Source of the DNA: Paenibacillus ihbetae
GTDB lineage: Bacteria; Bacillota; Bacilli; Paenibacillales; Paenibacillaceae
Length of the DNA: 64,000 nt
Direction: 5' to 3'
Assembly: GCF_002741055.1 (NCBI RefSeq)
Contig: NZ_CP016809.1
Location: forward strand, 5,434,501 to 5,498,500
Of this stretch, positions 1-8,460 are shown piece after piece. Both the position numbers and the translations under genes were made by a program. Each line of letters begins with the position of its first letter. The stretch's first letter is position 1. Below the pieces are notes generated by a model that was given only the letters and a program-made list of their open reading frames with translations, was not told where the DNA came from and searched no databases.

Positions 1-108
1 CACCAGCAGCTGATGATCAAGGCGCTCAGCGGATTGACCGATGAGGAAAAGGCGCAGGCGGCCAAGCTCCTCAAGAAGCTTGGCCGGAGCGCGGAGGAAA
101 TGCTCTAG
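1..108 (+). CDS. C-terminal tail of a MarR-like regulator (partial)
   Basis: The first 35 codons of the window form an open frame that runs in from outside and ends at a TAG at 106-108. The residues LTDEEKAQAAKLLKKLGRSAEEM resemble the last helix of MarR-family repressors, where a short 'LT.EE...L..LL.KL' helix returns to the dimer interface. Nothing of the winged helix is inside the window, so the family call rests on this helix alone. The gene downstream (GNAT acetyltransferase) has the same strand and a 102-base gap, so the two may be cotranscribed. Confidence 0.45.
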   Translation, partial: HQQLMIKALSGLTDEEKAQAAKLLKKLGRSAEEML

Positions 109-210
109 CGATCCGATCGATCAGCGCCAGCGTTTTGAAGCACAGCTGAAAGAGAAGGAGCAGGACAGCTTTTTTTTGCTCACACACAAAGATGATGGGG
201 GATACAAGGT

Positions 211-648
211 ATGCTCAAGGAAATAACATCCCAAGCGGCAAAACTGGAGGTTCGGGAGCTGCTCGGCTATTCGGTTTTTCCCGATCCGGATCAGGTAGAG
301 AAGGCCGTTTCATATTATAAGGCCGAAGGCGGGAGCAAGCTGTATGGTTACGTGGAGGAAGGGCTTCTCGTCGGCATTATCGGCTGTGACATTCAGCAGG
401 ATGAAGTGACAATAAGGCATCTTGCGGTTATCCCCGAGAACCGGGGAAAAGGCTATGGACGGGGGATGATTCTGGAGCTGCTGCTTCAGCTTGACCCCAA
501 GCCCAAGCGGGTAATTGCGGAGACTGACGAAGAAACGGTGGACTTTTACCGGAATATCGGGTTTGAAGTGCACAGCCTCGGGGAGAAATATCCGGGAGTC
601 GAACGGTTCCGCTGTATCTATGAGGTCGATGCCGAGGCATTGGATTAA
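211..648 (+). CDS. GNAT-family N-acetyltransferase
   Basis: A 145-residue protein with the single GNAT fold. The acetyl-CoA pyrophosphate-binding motif A is visible as AVIPENRGKGYGRG (about residues 72-85), preceded by the beta-4 strand VTIRHLAV and followed by the helix MILELLLQL; the late strand reads RVIAETDEETVDFYRNIGF, the usual motif-B region with a conserved aromatic pair. These proteins transfer acetyl from acetyl-CoA to a primary amine; the substrate cannot be told from the sequence. The ATG at 211 has a GGGGGATACAAGG stretch just upstream as ribosome binding site. Length is normal for a stand-alone cytoplasmic GNAT enzyme. Confidence 0.85.
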   Translation: MLKEITSQAAKLEVRELLGYSVFPDPDQVEKAVSYYKAEGGSKLYGYVEEGLLVGIIGCDIQQDEVTIRHLAVIPENRGKGYGRGMILELLLQLDPKPKRVIAETDEETVDFYRNIGFEVHSLGEKYPGVERFRCIYEVDAEALD

Positions 649-718
649 GGGCTAAACGTAGAGGATAATGAGGGATAAGCACCAGCCTGTATTCTTTTTA
701 TTCGAGGCACTGTCCCGT

Positions 719-747
719 TTCACAACCGATGTTCTCGCTCATATAAT
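719..747 (+). promoter_or_regulatory. sigma-A-type promoter for the SGNH esterase gene
   Basis: TTCACA (719-724) and a perfect TATAAT (742-747) are separated by 17 bases. The start codon of the esterase lies about 29 bases downstream, with an AGGGGGTGA ribosome binding site between them. Confidence 0.7.
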
Positions 748-775
748 GTCATAACGAGCGGGACAGGGGGTGAAC

Positions 776-1411
776 ATGTTGGTGTATCATTATACCGCTG
801 TCGGCGATTCGCTGACTTTCGGGTTCGGAGCGATGCCTGGCAGCGGCTTTGTTCCGCTATATCGCCGGATGGCGGAAGAGAGGCTTCGGCAATTCGTGGC
901 TCACGAAAATATGGGGATTAACGGATTAACCTCAGAGGGGCTGTATGAGCGGATCGTTCAAAATCCGGCCTATCGTTACCATTTGCAGCAGGCCCATATC
1001 ATAACCATATCGATTGGCGGCAACGACTTGATCAGAGCCGTGAAATCCGCCGGCGGCCGTCCCGACAGGGAATCACTGGATCGGGCGCTGCTTCGTTGCC
1101 AGTATTACATGTCTAACACCGTCAAGCATATTCGTAATATCAAGGCAGGAGGCGGCAAAGCTTATTTCATCCGTGCCGTCGGGCTGTACAATCCGTACCC
1201 TGCTTCCGCGGAAGCAGCGGAATACGTATCGCGGTTTAATCGATATCTTCATAGCCTCAGCGACGTGTACTTCCGGATAGCCGATGTGAATGCTGCATTT
1301 GCAGGCAAAGAGAAGGAGCTGCTATCGGTGGATGGGCTTCATCCGAACGGGAAGGGGTACCGGGTCATCGCCGAGCAGCTGAATCGGCTTGGGTACAAGC
1401 CGCTGGTATAA
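776..1411 (+). CDS. SGNH/GDSL-type lipase-esterase
   Basis: A 211-residue SGNH hydrolase. Block I is VGDSLTFG with the catalytic Ser12; block III is IGGND (residues 80-84) supplying the oxyanion Asn; block V is VDGLHPNGKGY with Asp186 and His189 of the triad. Family members hydrolyse esters of lipids, acyl carriers or acetylated sugars; the substrate is not evident. There is no signal peptide or membrane segment, so it is probably cytoplasmic. I chose ATG 776 because AGGGGGTGA (764-772) then sits at the proper distance; an in-frame GTG at 770 would overlap that site. The gene has its own promoter and is closed by a strong hairpin at 1425-1457, so it looks monocistronic. Confidence 0.85.
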   Translation: MLVYHYTAVGDSLTFGFGAMPGSGFVPLYRRMAEERLRQFVAHENMGINGLTSEGLYERIVQNPAYRYHLQQAHIITISIGGNDLIRAVKSAGGRPDRESLDRALLRCQYYMSNTVKHIRNIKAGGGKAYFIRAVGLYNPYPASAEAAEYVSRFNRYLHSLSDVYFRIADVNAAFAGKEKELLSVDGLHPNGKGYRVIAEQLNRLGYKPLV

Positions 1412-1424
1412 ATAGATGGATCAA

Positions 1425-1457
1425 TAAGGCCCGCCGGCTTTTCGCCGGCGGGCCTTA
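1425..1457. terminator. bidirectional intrinsic terminator
   Basis: A 14-bp GC-rich perfect stem (TAAGGCCCGCCGGC with its complement at 1444-1457) and a 5-base loop lie between two convergent genes, the esterase on the plus strand and the TPR protein on the minus strand. The T-tract is short. Confidence 0.75.
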
Positions 1458-1514
1458 TATGGTTCAAGGTATGGAGTTTTCCACGGCGTTTCTTGGGGCT
1501 GATTTCAAGCGCAT

Positions 1515-2186
1515 TTAGAATAAGTTTCGGAAAAAGCTCCGAACCGCCCACTTGCGCTCTTGACGCCGCTTGTACTTGGGAAGGGATCGGTATACGCTCA
1601 TCGATTCCGAGAAGGCTTCCTTGGCTTCCTGACGCTGTCCCAGTACCCGATACATGGATCCCAGCAGGTAGTAGGCTTCAGAGGATGACGAATGCATGGT
1701 ATGAAACTTTTGTAAATAATCGAGCGCTTTCGCGGAATCCGCCGAACGGAAGGCGTCGGCAAGCCTCAGGTAGGGCCGGCCGTATTTTACCCGGGGGTTG
1801 ATATCCAGCGCCTGAAGGATATCCGCCTCTCCTTGAACGGTGTTTCCGGTTTTCAGGCGGGCGGTGCCGATATCATCCCAGTATTCCGCGGAGTCCTGCA
1901 TGCTTTCCGAGATGGATTCCAGCAGCTTCAGCGCCTCCCCGTATTTGCGGCGTTCGATAAGGAGCCTTGCCAGCTCATGCCGCGACGAGACGTCGCTGGG
2001 ACTGGCCGCAATATTTTTCCGCAGCTTGGAGATTTGTCTTGCCCGCTGAATCGGACGTGTAATGCTGGGAAACACGCCGACAAATCGGCGGTCCAGGACG
2101 TAAACGATAAGGAGAAGAACAACAATGGCAATCAGCGGATTACCGAAAATATAAAACAGCATGCCAAAAATAATGAATTTTCCCAA
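1515..2186 (-). CDS. membrane-anchored tetratricopeptide-repeat protein
   Basis: A 223-residue protein. Residues 4-30 form one long hydrophobic stretch (FGMLFYIFGNPLIAIVVLLLIVYVL), most simply a membrane anchor or hairpin, followed by a basic linker and three to four TPR helix pairs: SSRHELARLLIERRKYGEAL, SAEYWDDIGTARLKTGN, PYLRLADAFRSAD and EAYYLLGSMYRVLGQRQEA. TPR arrays bind other proteins, so a scaffold role at the membrane is likely, but no partner is visible. The start is TTG 2186, preceded by a GGGGGAT site and, further up, an extended -10 (TGGTATAAT) on the minus strand. It stands alone. The exact function is unknown. Confidence 0.75.
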   Translation of the reverse strand: MGKFIIFGMLFYIFGNPLIAIVVLLLIVYVLDRRFVGVFPSITRPIQRARQISKLRKNIAASPSDVSSRHELARLLIERRKYGEALKLLESISESMQDSAEYWDDIGTARLKTGNTVQGEADILQALDINPRVKYGRPYLRLADAFRSADSAKALDYLQKFHTMHSSSSEAYYLLGSMYRVLGQRQEAKEAFSESMSVYRSLPKYKRRQERKWAVRSFFRNLF

Positions 2187-2362
2187 GGAAGATCCCCCAA
2201 TTTGATTTTCATGAATTCTTACGAAATTATACCATATATTGGAGCAGCTGGAGGATCCTATTTTGATTGTGAAGGCTCTTTATAAGCATGGTTTGACCGG
2301 TGGAGCCGGGATATTGAAATACGAACGCCCTCGACCGATATACATACTAAGAGGTGATAATC

Positions 2363-2602
2363 ATGGCGAAAAAGGGGCAAACATTTCATACCTACAGTTT
2401 CGAAACGAAGAAGAAAGCAGTCGCCATGCGGCTTGCGGGGAAAACGAAGAAAGAGGTGGCATCCGCCTTGCAAATATCGGACATCGGGCGGTTAAAGGTG
2501 TGGATGCGCAAATTCCGCGAGCATGGGGAGGAAGGTCTGATTGACCGGCGCAGGAAGTTATTGGAGTCCACGGATCACAACCGGTTGACCGAAGAAGGAT
2601 AA
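2363..2602 (+). CDS. IS3 OrfA-like helix-turn-helix protein, solitary
   Basis: A 79-residue protein whose middle (FETKKKAVAMRLAGKTKKEVASALQI, then LKVWMRKFREHGEEGLIDRR) matches the N-terminal HTH_28/InsJ-type DNA-binding domain of IS3-family transposase OrfA. The residues that recognise inverted repeats are plausible, but there is no OrfB integrase frame, no flanking inverted repeat and no target duplication nearby, so it is either a remnant or a domesticated regulator. An excellent ribosome binding site (GAGGTG, 2351-2356) and its own terminator at 2635-2672 suggest it is expressed as a single gene. Start ATG 2363 is preferred over the GTG at 2354, which lies inside the Shine-Dalgarno sequence. 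Confidence 0.7.
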   Translation: MAKKGQTFHTYSFETKKKAVAMRLAGKTKKEVASALQISDIGRLKVWMRKFREHGEEGLIDRRRKLLESTDHNRLTEEG

Positions 2603-2634
2603 CAGCCGCCTGTATTCAAGGCATACATACGGAG

Positions 2635-2672
2635 GACGCAAGGGATTAAAATACCCCTCGCGTCTTTGTTTT
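2635..2672 (+). terminator. intrinsic terminator of the HTH gene
   Basis: GACGCAAGGG and CCCCTCGCGTC form a stem around an ATTAAAATA loop, followed by TTTGTTTT. Confidence 0.7.
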
Positions 2673-2795
2673 AATTAACGCTCGGCTCCTGGATCGGGGG
2701 CATCTTCATTATTATTGTACGGTCAGGATGATCGCCCAGTTCATTTTAGGGGATGCGTCATAGTATGGTGTATGTTCTAAAAAGGAGGGATACAT

Positions 2796-2903
2796 GTGAG
2801 CGGAGTAGCTGGAGGATACGGTGGTTACGGATACGGCTCTTCAGTAGGTGCTATCTTGGTATTATTCATCTTGTTGGTGATCATTACTCGCGCATTTATC
2901 TAA
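2796..2903 (+). CDS. YjcZ-family sporulation micropeptide
   Basis: A 35-residue peptide: a Gly/Tyr-rich head (SGVAGGYGGYGYGSS) followed by one hydrophobic helix (VGAILVLFILLVIITRAFI). This is the layout of the YjcZ/YvrJ-like sporulation peptides of bacilli, which are small single-pass membrane proteins made during sporulation. The start is GTG 2796, served by a perfect AAAGGAGG (2781-2788); the ATG two bases upstream is followed at once by TGA. The gene ends just before a 15-bp hairpin. Its role is unknown even in the family; the assignment is by composition and architecture. Confidence 0.75.
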   Translation: MSGVAGGYGGYGYGSSVGAILVLFILLVIITRAFI

Positions 2904-2961
2904 TCCATTCTTTATAATGAACAGAGATGAAGAGAGCAATCACATCTGCTAAAGAGCGAAT

Positions 2962-2994
2962 AGAAGAGACCCTGCCGTCGGCAGGGTCTCTTCT
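2962..2994. terminator. bidirectional intrinsic terminator
   Basis: A 15-bp perfect stem (AGAAGAGACCCTGCC and its complement) with a 3-base loop lies between the convergent YjcZ-like gene and the secreted stalk-domain gene. A-rich and T-rich flanks allow use in both directions. Confidence 0.85.
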
Positions 2995-3005
2995 TCTAAT
3001 ATGGT

Positions 3006-3689
3006 TTACTTATAAGTTCCAGCGAAGAATAGGGTATCGTCGCCAATTTCGACTTTTGCATACTTAGCCGAAACCTCAATTTCCTTGGCTCCATCAATAT
3101 CAACGGTGACTGTCTGAATGCTGTCGCTTGGAGAGATAACGACTTCTTTCAGCAGCACGTCCCCACTCATTATTTTTACCAGGATTTCTTTAGTAACCTT
3201 TACAGGCAATACGGAAAGTTCAAGGGTTTGATGTTTGCCTCCCGGTTTAAGCGTGAATCTCTTCTCTCCAATGTTGACGTTATTAAGGAGAACTCCTGAA
3301 CCATAATCTTTACCATTATGTACGGTGTGCTGCTTGTCCTTGCTTATAACAGAGTCATATGACAATTTAATATCTTCCGAAGTTATGGGAGTTGTAGCTG
3401 ATTTTTCACCCAGTTTGATTTTCTGAGCTTTATTATCATATTCCACCGCCACGCCCAGTGCATCTGATACTGCCCGCACAGGTAGATAAGTCGTGTTGTT
3501 ATAGGAAATAGCAGCGATACGGTTCCCCGATTGATCCTTAGGCGTCCATTGCTTGCCATTCACCTCATAGGTAATGCCCCAGTTCAAATGAGCGGTGATC
3601 TTCTGTAATGCCGGCGCTGCACTTGCACCGATCGTCATCCCGCCAACCAATGTTGCTGCAGATAGTAATGCTACAAACTTTTTCTTCAA
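3006..3689 (-). CDS. secreted protein with copper amine oxidase N-like (stalk) domain
   Basis: A 227-residue exported protein. Residues 1-24 are a signal peptide (MKKKF, hydrophobic core, cleavage after ASA). Residues 40-95 match the copper amine oxidase N-terminal-like 'stalk' module: YEVNGKQW, then RIAAISYNNTTYLPVRAVSDALGVAVEYDNK and KIKLG. This module is very common in Paenibacillus extracellular proteins and is thought to mediate cell-surface attachment or protein contact. The remaining 120 residues look like a beta-sandwich without catalytic residues I can name. The start is TTG 3689 with AAGGAGG upstream. It is monocistronic and bounded by the terminator at 2962-2994. Confidence 0.8.
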   Translation of the reverse strand: MKKKFVALLSAATLVGGMTIGASAAPALQKITAHLNWGITYEVNGKQWTPKDQSGNRIAAISYNNTTYLPVRAVSDALGVAVEYDNKAQKIKLGEKSATTPITSEDIKLSYDSVISKDKQHTVHNGKDYGSGVLLNNVNIGEKRFTLKPGGKHQTLELSVLPVKVTKEILVKIMSGDVLLKEVVISPSDSIQTVTVDIDGAKEIEVSAKYAKVEIGDDTLFFAGTYK

Positions 3690-3867
3690 TGTTCCTTTTC
3701 CTCCTTTTTACTGTTCCCCCTATGAAAGGGCATGCCAGGTCATTATACATAATGAATGAATGAAACCGCAAGGCTTCCCGATTCTGGCATATTGCCATTT
3801 CATGTGATACGATTTGGCTTGTCCAACGATGGACATAACAAGACCAGCAGGATGGAGGAATTGGATC

Positions 3868-4467
3868 ATGAAAATTCTAATGGTAGGCGCATCCGGTACA
3901 CTGGGTACAGCGGTTCGCAAAGAGCTGGGGCAGGATCATGAAATTATAACAGCTGGACGCAGTGGTGCCGATATAACGATGGATATGTCCGTTCCTGAAA
4001 GTATTGCGGGCATGTACAAGGCTGTCGGATCCGTAGATGCAGTGGTTTGTACCGCGGGCCAGGCTTACTTTGGTCCTCTTCACGAATTGACGCCAGAGCT
4101 GAATGAAATCGCGGTTATGGGTAAATTGAAGGGGCAAATCAACCTTGTTTTGCTCGGGATGGACCATGTTCATGATCGGGGAAGCTTTACGTTAACCACC
4201 GGCATTATTATGGACAGTCCTATTATCGGAGGCGTATCTTCCGCCATGGCAGGTGGAGCGATTAAAGCCTTCGTTCAAGCCGCAGCCATTGAAATGCCGC
4301 GAGGGATTCGCATAAACAACGTCAGTCCCAATGTATTGGAGGAATCCATGAGTACATACGGCCCATACTTCCCGGGCTTTGAGCCGGTACCTGCCGGGAG
4401 AGCTGCGCTTGCCTACCGGAAAAGCGTGGAGGGTGCCCAAACCGGACAAACGTACACGGTTTATTAA
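3868..4467 (+). CDS. atypical short-chain dehydrogenase (Lin1944-like)
   Basis: A 199-residue Rossmann protein. The nucleotide-binding glycine motif is MVGASGTLG (residues 5-13), followed by GRSGADITMDM for the second strand and VVCTAGQAYFGP for the NNAG-like motif. The expected catalytic Ser-Tyr-xxx-Lys is missing: the equivalent region reads FTLTTGIIMDSP and SSAMAGGAIKAFVQAAAIEM, with no YxxxK. That pattern matches the Lin1944-like subgroup of SDRs, in which the classical active-site residues are known to be absent and the function is undetermined. Start ATG 3868 has ATGGAGGA at good spacing; an in-frame start at 3814 has no such site. Two hairpins downstream (4609-4648, 4691-4735) close the unit. 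Confidence 0.8.
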   Translation: MKILMVGASGTLGTAVRKELGQDHEIITAGRSGADITMDMSVPESIAGMYKAVGSVDAVVCTAGQAYFGPLHELTPELNEIAVMGKLKGQINLVLLGMDHVHDRGSFTLTTGIIMDSPIIGGVSSAMAGGAIKAFVQAAAIEMPRGIRINNVSPNVLEESMSTYGPYFPGFEPVPAGRAALAYRKSVEGAQTGQTYTVY

Positions 4468-4608
4468 AAAGAAATGGTACGCTGAAATATGGGATGAAGT
4501 ACATTTTCGGAGATAATAAGTCCGCTTCCGTTTCAGGTCATAAACCTGTCTATAAGCTAAACGGAGGTCTTCCAAGGCGGAATGTTGTGGGGGATTGATC
4601 ACTTCGTT

Positions 4609-4648
4609 AAAAGAGGCTGCTCACCGGAATAATTGAGCGGCTTCTTTT
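4609..4648 (+). terminator. intrinsic terminator after the SDR gene
   Basis: AAAAGAGGCTGCTCA pairs with TGAGCGGCTTCTTTT (two G-U pairs) around a short loop, ending in a T-rich tract. Confidence 0.65.
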
Positions 4649-4690
4649 AGTGAAGCTGGTTGGTACCTGAGCCGCACCCAATCAAACAAA

Positions 4691-4735
4691 AAAACAATCC
4701 CTGCAGAAAAATCCTGATACTGCAGGGATTGTTTT
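4691..4735. terminator. perfect 16-bp hairpin, probable bidirectional terminator
   Basis: AAAACAATCCCTGCAG (4691-4706) and its exact complement (4720-4735) enclose a 13-base loop; A and T tracts flank the stem on both sides. Confidence 0.7.
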
Positions 4736-5009
4736 CGGGAGCCTCTAAAAGAGACTCCCTCATGGGAGAGGAGAAACCGGACGAAGAGCTTATGGGGAAA
4801 CGTAAGTCTTCTCCGCGGTTGTCTACGACATTCATTGATGTCGATATCTTTAGGATGCCCGGCAGGAGCGGAAATATACCTGACTTTGAAAAAAAATGAA
4901 GAGGGGGCATGTTTCATTTTTCATATGCGGCAGGATTATGTTACGATAATCAATGCTATGGCCGTCCATGGCCATGAATCTTGATGTGATGAAACGGGTG
5001 AATCGAGCA

Positions 5010-5621
5010 GTGAGAGTAGTATCCGGAAGTGCAAAAGGCCGACCGCTGAAAAGCGTTCCCGGCATGAGCACCCGTCCGACGACGGATAAAGTGAAGGAAG
5101 CGATATTCAGTATGATCGGCCCCTATTTCGACGGGGGAACCGTCCTTGACCTGTTCGCAGGCACGGGAGGCCTTGGCATCGAGGCGTTAAGCCGGGGAAT
5201 GGATCGTGCTGTTTTTATTGATGTGGAGCAGCGGAGCATCGAGACGATCAAGGATAATCTGAAGTCCGTGCGCCTGCAGGACGCGGCAGAGGTATATCGC
5301 AACGACGCGGCAAGAGCGCTTAAGGTGCTGGAGAAACGGGGAGCGGCATTCGATCTGGTGTTTCTGGACCCTCCCTATAAATTCAAAAATGGGGATGAGC
5401 TCATGAATGATATGGCAGAGCGCAAGCTTCTTCGCGAGGGAGCCGTTATCGTTCTGGAATATGAGTCAGGGTACGAATATCCGGAGAGCTTCGGCCCTTT
5501 TCACGGCATGCGAACGGCAAGGTACGGCGAAACCGCCGTCACTATTTACAGATACGAAACCGTACAGGGACAAGCTGCCGGTGCGGATGAGGAGGAATCA
5601 CACGATGACAACCGAGAATAA
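5010..5621 (+). CDS. rsmD: 16S rRNA (guanine966-N2)-methyltransferase RsmD
   Basis: A 203-residue class I SAM-dependent methyltransferase of the RsmD/YlbH family, which methylates G966 of 16S rRNA on the assembled 30S particle. Motif I is [16 protein letters not shown] (residues 45-60) and the catalytic motif IV is FLDPPYK (118-124). The conserved RsmD opening ([14 protein letters not shown], then [14 protein letters not shown]) begins at GTG 5010, which I take as the start with GGGTGAA upstream; ATG 4989 and ATG 4953 are in frame but add residues with no family match. The gene overlaps coaD by 17 bases, the same pairing as ylbH-ylbI in Bacillus subtilis, implying translational coupling. Confidence 0.92.
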   Translation: MRVVSGSAKGRPLKSVPGMSTRPTTDKVKEAIFSMIGPYFDGGTVLDLFAGTGGLGIEALSRGMDRAVFIDVEQRSIETIKDNLKSVRLQDAAEVYRNDAARALKVLEKRGAAFDLVFLDPPYKFKNGDELMNDMAERKLLREGAVIVLEYESGYEYPESFGPFHGMRTARYGETAVTIYRYETVQGQAAGADEEESHDDNRE

Positions 5622-6120
5622 TAGTACATATCGAATTGCCGTTTATCCAGGCAGCTTTGATCCTGTGACGATGGGGCATATGGATATCATTACAAGGGCT
5701 TCGAAGCAGTTTGACTTGCTGATCGTGGCGGTTCTTAACAACTTAAGCAAAAACCCGCTGTTTACGGTGGAGGAGCGGAAGGATCTGTTGAGAGAGGCAA
5801 CCCGTCATCTGCCTAACGTGGAAATCGACAGCTTCCGCGACCTGTTAGCCAATTATGTGCGTCAGCGGAATGCGCAAGTGATCGTCCGCGGCATTCGGAC
5901 CGTGACGGATTTCGAGTATGAGCTGCAGCTCGCCTCGACCAACCACAAGCTGAATCCTGACGCGGAGACGATCTTCATGATGACCCATCCGAAGTATTCG
6001 TTTCTCAGCTCAAGCCTGGTTAAAGAGATCGCTCATTTTAACGGCGATACGACCGATTTGGTTAGTCCCGAGGTCGATGCGGCTCTGCGTCGTAAATTCA
6101 ACGCCGGACGCGAACAATAA
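5605..6120 (+). CDS. coaD: phosphopantetheine adenylyltransferase CoaD
   Basis: A 171-residue cytoplasmic enzyme that makes dephospho-CoA from ATP and 4'-phosphopantetheine, the penultimate step of CoA synthesis. The nucleotidyltransferase signature is [12 protein letters not shown] (residues 14-25); the second ATP motif is [14 protein letters not shown] near residue 130, and [13 protein letters not shown] is the conserved middle loop. The length is normal. Start ATG 5605 is preceded by GGAGGAATCACACG. The gene begins inside the rsmD 3' end and its own 3' end overlaps the convergent ylbJ gene by 23 bases. Confidence 0.97.
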   Translation: MTTENNSTYRIAVYPGSFDPVTMGHMDIITRASKQFDLLIVAVLNNLSKNPLFTVEERKDLLREATRHLPNVEIDSFRDLLANYVRQRNAQVIVRGIRTVTDFEYELQLASTNHKLNPDAETIFMMTHPKYSFLSSSLVKEIAHFNGDTTDLVSPEVDAALRRKFNAGREQ

Positions 6121-7309
6121 GCGATGAAATCATCCACAGCGCTGCTGCAATCAGCAGGAAAACAACGATCTGTGATTGAAGAACGGACGGAAAGCCGCTC
6201 CACAGGCTGAAGACATTCCCGTTCTGTCCGGTCTCCGGCGGCTCTGTCCTGAAGGCAGGGACAATGGCGGCAGACAGGCTGCTCGCGGGCTTCCAGCATG
6301 CCAGCATGACCAGAAATGCGAGCAGGGAATGAACGATCCGCTTCAGGATAAAGGTGCTCCAGGATAGGCCTGCGTCCCGCATCAGGGAGAGGCTTTGCAG
6401 CTGCGCGCTCATTCCGCTCCAGGCAAGAACGGCAGACAAGACGGCAAGCTGCATGGCGCTGTTCGTAAAGGCTGAGCTGCTGATCGATGCGGATGCAAGG
6501 TGGATTTCCAGCAATCCCGATGTAAAATAAGAAGGAAGCAAGGGCAGCAAATATTCGGACAATACCCGGGTAAGCACGGCGAATAACAGGATAAAGCCGC
6601 CGGCCATCATTAAGGTTTGGACGGAGCGGGTGACGGAGTCTCCCAGCAGTCTCCCAAAGCTGCGGCCGTCCCTTCTGTGGGCTTCCAGCGCTGCAGCAGC
6701 GGCACGCTTGATTAACGGTCCTTGCCGGGCAGGCTTATTCAGCTGCGCTGCGACATTCGGATCATGCGGCTTTCTTCTGAAGAGACTGAACAGCCACGCG
6801 GCCAGGAGTCCGGTAAGCCAATGCACGATAAGCAGCAGGTAGCCCGCCGCAGGCTGATGGAGCAGGCCGGTCCCGATGACAACCAGAATCGTCATCGGAT
6901 TGCAGAAGTGGGACATGGCGGCAAGCCTTCCCGCTTCTCCGGGGCCGAGGTCTCCCTGCCTGTGCATGGCGGCGGCCGCCTGAGCGCCGGCCGGATATCC
7001 GGCGGTCATACCCGTAATGAGCACCCAGCCGCCGCTGCCCGGCAGCTTGAATAGCTTTCGCATGAGCGGATCGAGCAGAACGCCTGCACCGTGGGCGAAG
7101 CCGTAGGCCATCAATATTTCCACCAGAACAAGAAATGGCAGCAGTGCGGGAAATACGATGTTCCACCATAATTTCAAAGCTTGCAGGGTGGCCTGAAAGG
7201 CGGGCTCGGGCGCGCTGACGACGGCCAGCACCAGCAAGAAGGCGGCTGCCCCCAGCAGGACTGTGCTGGCGAATCCGGACTGGGTTTTGGTGGCGTTGCC
7301 TTTATTCAT
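6098..7309 (-). CDS. ylbJ: sporulation integral membrane protein YlbJ
   Basis: A 403-residue polytopic membrane protein of the YlbJ family, needed in Bacillus for heat-resistant spores and expressed in the mother cell. It carries nucleoside-recognition (Gate) type segments: [24 protein letters not shown], then the glycine-rich [15 protein letters not shown] and the [19 protein letters not shown] stretch. About eight to nine hydrophobic helices can be counted. The start ATG 7309 has AAAGGAG eight bases upstream. Orientation is opposite to coaD and ylbL, the same relative arrangement as in Bacillus, and the 3' end overlaps coaD tail to tail. Confidence 0.93.
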   Translation of the reverse strand: MNKGNATKTQSGFASTVLLGAAAFLLVLAVVSAPEPAFQATLQALKLWWNIVFPALLPFLVLVEILMAYGFAHGAGVLLDPLMRKLFKLPGSGGWVLITGMTAGYPAGAQAAAAMHRQGDLGPGEAGRLAAMSHFCNPMTILVVIGTGLLHQPAAGYLLLIVHWLTGLLAAWLFSLFRRKPHDPNVAAQLNKPARQGPLIKRAAAAALEAHRRDGRSFGRLLGDSVTRSVQTLMMAGGFILLFAVLTRVLSEYLLPLLPSYFTSGLLEIHLASASISSSAFTNSAMQLAVLSAVLAWSGMSAQLQSLSLMRDAGLSWSTFILKRIVHSLLAFLVMLACWKPASSLSAAIVPAFRTEPPETGQNGNVFSLWSGFPSVLQSQIVVFLLIAAALWMISSLIVRVRR

Positions 7310-7419
7310 AAGGAATCTCCTTTCGACGTAAACATAGCTAGTACAACTTTATGCAAGGGAGACAACCGTCAGACCAATCTTGGCGCGAGGCCCGGATTTA
7401 GAAGGCGAGGGAGAATGCG

Positions 7420-8460
7420 ATGAAGAAGTCTGTTAAACCGAATGGCTTAAGAATTGTACTGTATTTATTGATGGTTGGATTAATGGTGTACCTGGTCGTG
7501 TACATGCCGACTCCTTATTTGATTTATCAGCCGGGCAGCGCCGAGGAGGTGCGGCCGATGATCCGCGTCGAGAAGAGCGATCCCGAGGAAGAGGGGACGT
7601 TCATGATGACGACCGTATCGGCCAGCTATGCGAACCTTGCCTTGCTGATGATGTCGACGTTCAATCCGAATGCCGAGGTTGTGCAAAAGGCTGAAAAGAT
7701 GGGGGATCAGAGCAAGGAGGAATACGCGGCCACCCAGGTCTATTACATGAACTCCTCCCAATCGTCCGCTATGGAGGCTGCTTATCAGGCAGCCGGCGTT
7801 GAGTATGCCATTGAGCCAGCCTATGTGTTCGTGATGTCGATCCCTGACGATTCCGCCAATGCGGATCATTTCCATCCGGGAGACAAACTGATCCGGATTG
7901 ACGGGCAGCCTGCGAAGGACAACGACAAAATCGCCGCATTGTTAAGCGGCAAGCAAGTCGGAGACAAGGTGTCGGTTGAGCTGGAGCGTGGAGGTAAGAC
8001 CTTGAAGGAGGATGTGTCTCTCGTCAGCATCAAGGACGAAAAGACGGGAGCGGAGCGACCGGGTCTCGGGGTAATGATCGCCACCATGCAGAAGGTTGCG
8101 CCGAGCAACCCGGATTACGTGATCAACTTTGCGGATACCAGCATCGGGGGACCTTCGGCCGGATTGATCTTCACGCTGGAAATTTACAATCAGCTCACGC
8201 CGGGCGATTTGAGCAAGGGCTACCGGATCGCCGGAACGGGCACGATCGACAAGTCGGGCAAGGTAGGCCCCATCGGCGGCGTGAAGCACAAAATTGTTGC
8301 GGCCGACAGGGAGGAAGCCGAAATCTTCTTCGTGCCGACGAAGAACTACGAGGAAGCCAAGAAGCGGGCCGACCGGATCGGAACGGACATGAAGCTCGTA
8401 CAAGTCGAGCGCCTGCAGGATGCGCTGGACTATCTGGAGCAGCTGCCGCCTAAAGAGTAA
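7420..8460 (+). CDS. ylbL: PDZ-domain Lon-like serine protease YlbL (SepM-type)
   Basis: A 346-residue membrane-anchored protease. One N-terminal transmembrane helix (residues 10-30) is followed by an extracellular region, a PDZ domain (about 135-205, with GDKLIRIDGQPAKDND) and a Lon-type proteolytic domain. The Ser-Lys dyad is visible: GGPSAGL with Ser246, and GGVKHKIVAA with Lys291. In B. subtilis YlbL helps clear the DNA-damage division inhibitor YneA; in streptococci SepM trims a competence peptide. Start ATG 7420 has a GGCGAGGGAG site. It is divergent from ylbJ across 110 bases and its stop overlaps the convergent tmcAL by 11 bases. Confidence 0.93.
   Translation: MKKSVKPNGLRIVLYLLMVGLMVYLVVYMPTPYLIYQPGSAEEVRPMIRVEKSDPEEEGTFMMTTVSASYANLALLMMSTFNPNAEVVQKAEKMGDQSKEEYAATQVYYMNSSQSSAMEAAYQAAGVEYAIEPAYVFVMSIPDDSANADHFHPGDKLIRIDGQPAKDNDKIAALLSGKQVGDKVSVELERGGKTLKEDVSLVSIKDEKTGAERPGLGVMIATMQKVAPSNPDYVINFADTSIGGPSAGLIFTLEIYNQLTPGDLSKGYRIAGTGTIDKSGKVGPIGGVKHKIVAADREEAEIFFVPTKNYEEAKKRADRIGTDMKLVQVERLQDALDYLEQLPPKE

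Larger units (their letters stand above)
4468..5009. other. gene-free spacer with two hairpins
   Basis: Apart from the terminators at 4609-4648 and 4691-4735 I see no convincing gene in this 540-base interval. Short open frames exist (for example from ATG 4762, 45 codons) but lack a ribosome binding site and recognisable similarity. The promoter of rsmD-coaD should lie in the right half; no clear -35/-10 pair is visible. Confidence 0.5.

Noticed and set aside
4762..4899. 45-codon open frame before rsmD
   Set aside because: No ribosome binding site, follows a terminator, and has no recognisable sequence.
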